Assembly: GCA_011391855.1 (NCBI GenBank)
Contig: JAABPT010000024.1
Coordinates: 1 to 9,035 of the forward strand
Length of the DNA: 9,035 bases
Direction of reading: 5' to 3'
Source of the DNA: Burkholderiales bacterium
GTDB lineage: Bacteria; Pseudomonadota; Gammaproteobacteria; Burkholderiales; Burkholderiaceae_C
The notes beneath the pieces are model-generated. The model ran no database searches. It was not told where the DNA came from and worked only from the letters and a program-made list of their open reading frames with translations. The position numbers were made by a program, and so were the translations under genes. Each line of letters starts with the position of its first letter. The first letter of the stretch is position 1. Below are positions 6,901 through 9,035 of the stretch, piece by piece.

Positions 6901-7497
6901 CGGATGCGTGGCCACCACCGGCAGGCCCAGCCGCGCGGCCAGCGGCACGGCAGCGCGCACATGGGCTTCGTGGCTGGGCAGGCCGGTGCGCTGCAGTTCC
7001 AGGTAAAAGCGCTGCGGGAACAGGCCGGCCATGCGCTGCGCCAGTGATTCGGCGCGTGCCTCGTCGCCGGCCAGCAACGCCGCGCCCACGGCGCCCTGGT
7101 CGGCGCCCGAAAGCGCAATCAGCCCGCCGCCCAGTTCTTCCAGCCACTCCCACTTCACCCAGGCCTGCGTGCGCTGCGCGTTGTGCACCCAGGCGCGGGC
7201 CAGCAGTTCGCACACGTTGTGGTAGCCGCGCGGGTCTTGCACCAGCAGCAGCAGCCGGCTGGCCTGCTTGTCGCCACCTGCCAGGGGCTCCATCCAGACG
7301 TCGACGCCGATCAGCGGCTTCACCCCCGCCCCCCGGCAGGCCTTGTAGAACTTGACGGCGCCGAACAGGTTGGACAGGTCGGTGACGGCCAGCGCCGGCA
7401 TGGCGTCGGCACGTGCGGCCGCGGCGGCGGCGTCGATGCGCAGCGTGCTGTCGACGACGGAATATTCGGTGTGGATACGCAGGTGAACGAAGGCCAT
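3970..7497 (-). CDS. dnaE: DNA polymerase III alpha subunit (replicative polymerase)
   Basis: This 1175-residue protein is the catalytic subunit of the replicative polymerase (E. coli DnaE has 1160 residues). The N-terminal PHP domain starts FVHLRIHTEYS (residues 3-13). The palm carries PDFDIDF with Asp402 and Asp404, and VKFDFLGL with Asp570. These correspond to E. coli catalytic Asp401, Asp403 and Asp555. The change in offset from 1 to 15 shows about 14 extra residues between them, probably around the Pro-rich segment near 470-495. The fingers motif YGFNKSHAAAYS is at 760-771. A helix-hairpin-helix region follows, then QAGLF (933-937), which fits the internal beta-clamp binding motif. The OB-fold is at about 1005-1085, and the remaining C-terminus would bind tau. 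A Gly run (864-868) looks like a local loop. All key residues are present, so it should be functional and essential. No good ribosome binding site precedes the ATG. Confidence 0.98.
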   Translation of the reverse strand: MAFVHLRIHTEYSVVDSTLRIDAAAAAARADAMPALAVTDLSNLFGAVKFYKACRGAGVKPLIGVDVWMEPLAGGDKQASRLLLLVQDPRGYHNVCELLARAWVHNAQRTQAWVKWEWLEELGGGLIALSGADQGAVGAALLAGDEARAESLAQRMAGLFPQRFYLELQRTGLPSHEAHVRAAVPLAARLGLPVVATHPVQFLEPDDYDAHEARVCIAEGETLANPRRVKRFSREQFFKTQAQMEALFADLPSALANTVQIARRCNLSLVLDEPRLPDFPTPDGTPINDYFRAASHRGLEQRLVALFSDPARRDTERPRYVERLEFELETIVKMKFPGYFLIVSDFIVWAKEHGCPVGPGRGSGAGSLVAYALFITDLDPLRYGLLFERFLNPERKSMPDFDIDFCQANRDRVIDYVKAKYGRDAVSQIATFGTMASKAALRDVGRVLGMGYGHVDSVAKLVPGLPGKTYTLAPLPKPPADPDPGVIYVRQEVPELEQREAAEEEVAELLALATRVEGLVRNVGMHAGGVLIAPGKITDFCPLYQQPGSDSAVSQFDKDDVEAIGLVKFDFLGLATLTILEQAKETIRARRPGRADFNYEALPLDDPRVYKLFGDGLTESVFQFESRGMQGMLRDARPSRLEDLIALNAMFRPGPMENIPSFCARKNGREEIRYPHPLLAPVLAETYGIFVYQEQVMEAARVLGGYSLGGADMLRRAMGKKKPEEMAKERGKFQAGALAQGIPQEKADEVFDLMEKFAGYGFNKSHAAAYSLLAYHTAWIKVHCTAEFYAANMSVEADNTDKLKVLLADAKLFGVAFEPPDVNRGTLRFEPVDDRTVRYGLGAVKGSGQGAVEAIVAAREGADGGGGGPFRSLFDFCARVDRQRVNKRAVEALVKAGAFDALHPEGQTGRAALLASVSLAMDWAETQAANALQAGLFDFGDTHGSSTQEPALVHVPAWDVRERLLNEKAALGFYLSGHLFDAWRDEVRRFVRRDIAELVDSREPQLLAGIVTDPRTVGSQRGRVVIFKLDDGSEAIEAVASEELFEERRELAQEDQLIVVQGKLQPDRFSGGLRLNVTQVWDLPAARARFGRYMAVDVNGGMPPVADVLRLWPPRRVDGEHGELLQGLAVRLRLQRRDVTAELDLGDDARFWPSDEALGRWRSIAQGGAATIVYD

Positions 7498-7582
7498 CCA
7501 GGCATTCTAGGGAGGCGCCAGCGGCAGCCAGCGCCAGGCTGCATCTGAAAGAATCGGCGCTCCAGTGCCACGGAGCCCGACC
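7498..7582. promoter_or_regulatory. Divergent dnaE / aminotransferase promoter region with inverted repeat
   Basis: On the minus strand TAGAAT (7509-7504) matches a -10 box and ends only 6 nt before the dnaE ATG. If used, transcription would start at or next to the start codon, giving a leaderless or nearly leaderless mRNA. On the plus strand AAGAAT (7549-7554) could be the -10 box of the aminotransferase gene. No good -35 box is visible for either. Between them is a perfect inverted repeat, GCAGCC (7524-7529) and GGCTGC (7537-7542) with a 7-nt spacer. It could be an operator affecting both directions. Confidence 0.4.
7572..7575 (+). promoter_or_regulatory. Ribosome binding site of the aminotransferase gene
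   Basis: GGAG lies 7 nt before the ATG at 7583. It supports that start over an in-frame GTG at 7565, which would add six residues and place the GGAG inside the gene. Confidence 0.7.
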
Positions 7583-8926
7583 ATGACGCAGCCCACCCAT
7601 GTCTTGCACCGCCAGTTCGCGCACCGGCTGCCGGTGGCCGCGGGCGCACGCGGTGTGGAGATCTTCGACAGCACCGGCCGCGCCTATATCGACGCCTCGG
7701 GTGGCGCCGCCGTGTCCTGCCTGGGCCACGCCCACCCCGACGTGCTGGCGGCCATGCACGCACAGATCGACCGCCTGGCCTATGCCCACACCAGCTTCTT
7801 TACCACCGAGGTGGCCGAGACGCTGGCCGACCACCTGGTGGCCCGTGCGCCGGCCGGCATGAGCCACGCGTATTTCGTGAGCGGCGGCTCGGAAGCCATG
7901 GAAGCGGCGCTGAAGATGGCGCGTCAGTATTTCGTCGAAACGGGTCAGCCGCAGCGCACGCGTTTCATCGCGCGACGGCAGAGCTACCACGGCAACACGC
8001 TGGGTGCGCTGGCCGTGGGCGGCAACGAATGGCGGCGCAGGCAGTTCGCGCCGCTGCTCATAGCCGTGACCCACGTCTCGCCTTGCTACGAATACCGCGA
8101 CCGCCGCACCGACGAAAGCGCGCAGCAGTACGGCGCCCGGCTGGTGCAGGAACTGGCCGACGCCATTGACCAGATCGGCGGCCAGAACGTCATCGCCTTC
8201 GTCGCCGAAACCGTGGTCGGCGCCACCGCCGGTGCGCTGACGCCGGTGCCGGGCTACCTGCAAGGCGTGCGCGAGTTGTGCACCGAGCACGGCATCCTGC
8301 TCATCCTGGACGAGGTGATGTGCGGCATGGGCCGCACCGGCACCCTGCACGCCTGCCAACAGGAAGGCGTGGTGCCCGACCTGATGGCCATCGCCAAGGG
8401 CCTGGGCGGCGGCTACCAGCCCATCGGCGCGGTGTTGGCGCAGGGCCGCATCGTCGACGCCTTCCAGCGCGGCAGCGGCTTGTTCCAGCACGGCCACACC
8501 TATATCGGCCACGCCGTGGCCTGCGCCGCCGCACTGGCGGTGCAGCAGGTGATGGTGCGCGACCGGCTGCTCGAAGCCGTGCAGCGCCAGGGCCACGGCC
8601 TGGCCGAACGCCTGCAGGCCGCCTTCGGCCAGCACCCGCACGTGGGCGACCTGCGCGGCCGCGGCCTCTTCCGCGGCATCGAACTGGTGGCCGACCGCGA
8701 AACCAAGGCGCCGTTCGACCCGGCGCTGAAGCTGCACGCCCACATCCGCCGCGAAGCCATGGCGCGCGGGCTCATGGTCTACCCCATGGGCGGCACCATC
8801 GACGGCCGCCTGGGCGACCACGTGCTGCTGGCGCCGCCCTTCATCGTGAGCGACGCCGACCTGGACCGCATCGTCGAACGCCTGCAGGCCGCGCTGGCGG
8901 CGTCCTTGACGGCGATCAACGCCTGA
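7583..8926 (+). CDS. Class III PLP-dependent aminotransferase, substrate unknown
   Basis: This 447-residue protein is a fold-type I, class III aminotransferase (the group that includes GABA, ornithine, DAPA and omega-amino acid transaminases). Such enzymes move an amino group between a donor amine and a keto acid using pyridoxal phosphate. Visible motifs are the cofactor phosphate-binding SGGSEAMEAALK (100-111), YHGNTLGAL (135-143), ILDEVMCGMGRTG (241-253) with Asp243 contacting the pyridine nitrogen, and AIAKGLGGGYQPIGAV (269-284) with Lys272 as the Schiff-base lysine. QHGHTYIGHAVACAAAL (302-318) replaces the T-F-G-G-N-P-type loop of GABA and ornithine enzymes. This points to the subgroup often annotated as 'aspartate aminotransferase family' rather than ArgD or GabT. 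No pathway genes are in view to indicate the substrate. No signal peptide is seen, so it is cytoplasmic. It is divergent from dnaE. Confidence 0.93.
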   Translation: MTQPTHVLHRQFAHRLPVAAGARGVEIFDSTGRAYIDASGGAAVSCLGHAHPDVLAAMHAQIDRLAYAHTSFFTTEVAETLADHLVARAPAGMSHAYFVSGGSEAMEAALKMARQYFVETGQPQRTRFIARRQSYHGNTLGALAVGGNEWRRRQFAPLLIAVTHVSPCYEYRDRRTDESAQQYGARLVQELADAIDQIGGQNVIAFVAETVVGATAGALTPVPGYLQGVRELCTEHGILLILDEVMCGMGRTGTLHACQQEGVVPDLMAIAKGLGGGYQPIGAVLAQGRIVDAFQRGSGLFQHGHTYIGHAVACAAALAVQQVMVRDRLLEAVQRQGHGLAERLQAAFGQHPHVGDLRGRGLFRGIELVADRETKAPFDPALKLHAHIRREAMARGLMVYPMGGTIDGRLGDHVLLAPPFIVSDADLDRIVERLQAALAASLTAINA

Positions 8927-8936
8927 GGAAGTCCCT

Positions 8937-8958
8937 CTGTCGCGTCGGGTCGCGACGG
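8937..8958. terminator. Hairpin after the aminotransferase gene
   Basis: CTGTCGCG (8937-8944) pairs with CGCGACGG (8951-8958) over 8 pairs, one a G-T wobble, with a 6-nt loop. It lies 10 bp after the stop codon. No T-run follows, so it is a possible weak terminator or mRNA 3'-end stabiliser, or alternatively an operator for the next gene. Confidence 0.4.
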
Positions 8959-9003
8959 TGGGATGATCGGCTTTCCGTCCACTCTTCGAGCGAAGACCCG
9001 ACC

Positions 9004-9035
9004 ATGAACGTTTTCAAAGCCTTCCCCTTCAAGCT
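9004..9035 (+). CDS. Start of an unidentified gene (partial, runs off right edge)
   Basis: An ATG followed by MNVFKAFPFK is open to the window edge (10 full codons). A weak GAAGA sequence (8992-8996) lies 7 nt upstream. The 77-bp gap after the aminotransferase stop, with its hairpin, also fits a new gene starting here. Ten residues are too few to assign a family. It has the same direction as the aminotransferase and may or may not be co-transcribed with it. Confidence 0.5.
   Translation, partial: MNVFKAFPFK

Noticed and set aside
3916..7047. A 1043-codon plus-strand open frame opposite dnaE
   Set aside because: It lies fully antisense to dnaE. The translation is low-complexity (rich in H, Q, A, R, G, V) with no recognisable domain, as expected from GC-biased third positions of the real gene.
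4919..8821. A 1300-codon minus-strand open frame spanning the aminotransferase gene and most of dnaE
   Set aside because: It crosses two well-supported genes in other frames and its translation has the same compositional look (Arg/Ala/Gly/His-rich). It is a GC artefact.

Overview
The window is GC-rich, densely coded chromosomal DNA. Codon use and the protein sequences point to a betaproteobacterium, most likely of the Comamonadaceae (Variovorax/Acidovorax-like). That placement rests on protein character, not on a marker gene. I see no mobile element, tRNA, rRNA, CRISPR array or phage gene. The content is mostly housekeeping and envelope genes plus some uncharacterised families.

Left part (1-1542): a DUF4254 protein running off the left edge on the minus strand and a GT9 (heptosyltransferase-type) glycosyltransferase on the plus strand are divergent, with about 41 bp between their starts. 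Both probably act in lipopolysaccharide core or related surface-glycan synthesis. The gap after the glycosyltransferase (1543-1734) carries a strong nested inverted repeat.

Middle (1735-3862): a small exported ComEA-type helix-hairpin-helix protein (plus) converges, with 4 bp between stop codons, on a patatin-like phospholipase (minus). Upstream of the phospholipase on the same strand is a 135-residue secreted protein of unknown function with a Gly/Lys/Asn-rich repeat tail. These two minus-strand genes lie downstream of dnaE in the same direction, with gaps of 107 and 78 bp, so partial co-transcription is possible but not shown.

Right part (3970-9035): dnaE, the replicative DNA polymerase III alpha subunit (1175 residues, minus), is complete with all three catalytic aspartates. 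It is divergent from a class III PLP-dependent aminotransferase (plus, 447 residues, substrate unknown); the 85 bp between them holds an inverted repeat and promoter-like boxes. After the aminotransferase and a short hairpin, the first 10 codons of another plus-strand gene reach the right edge.

I found no convincing new multi-gene system. The best leads are the DUF4254/GT9 pair, the uncharacterised repeat-tailed secreted protein, the REPIN-like palindrome at 1563-1616, and a possible leaderless dnaE transcript.
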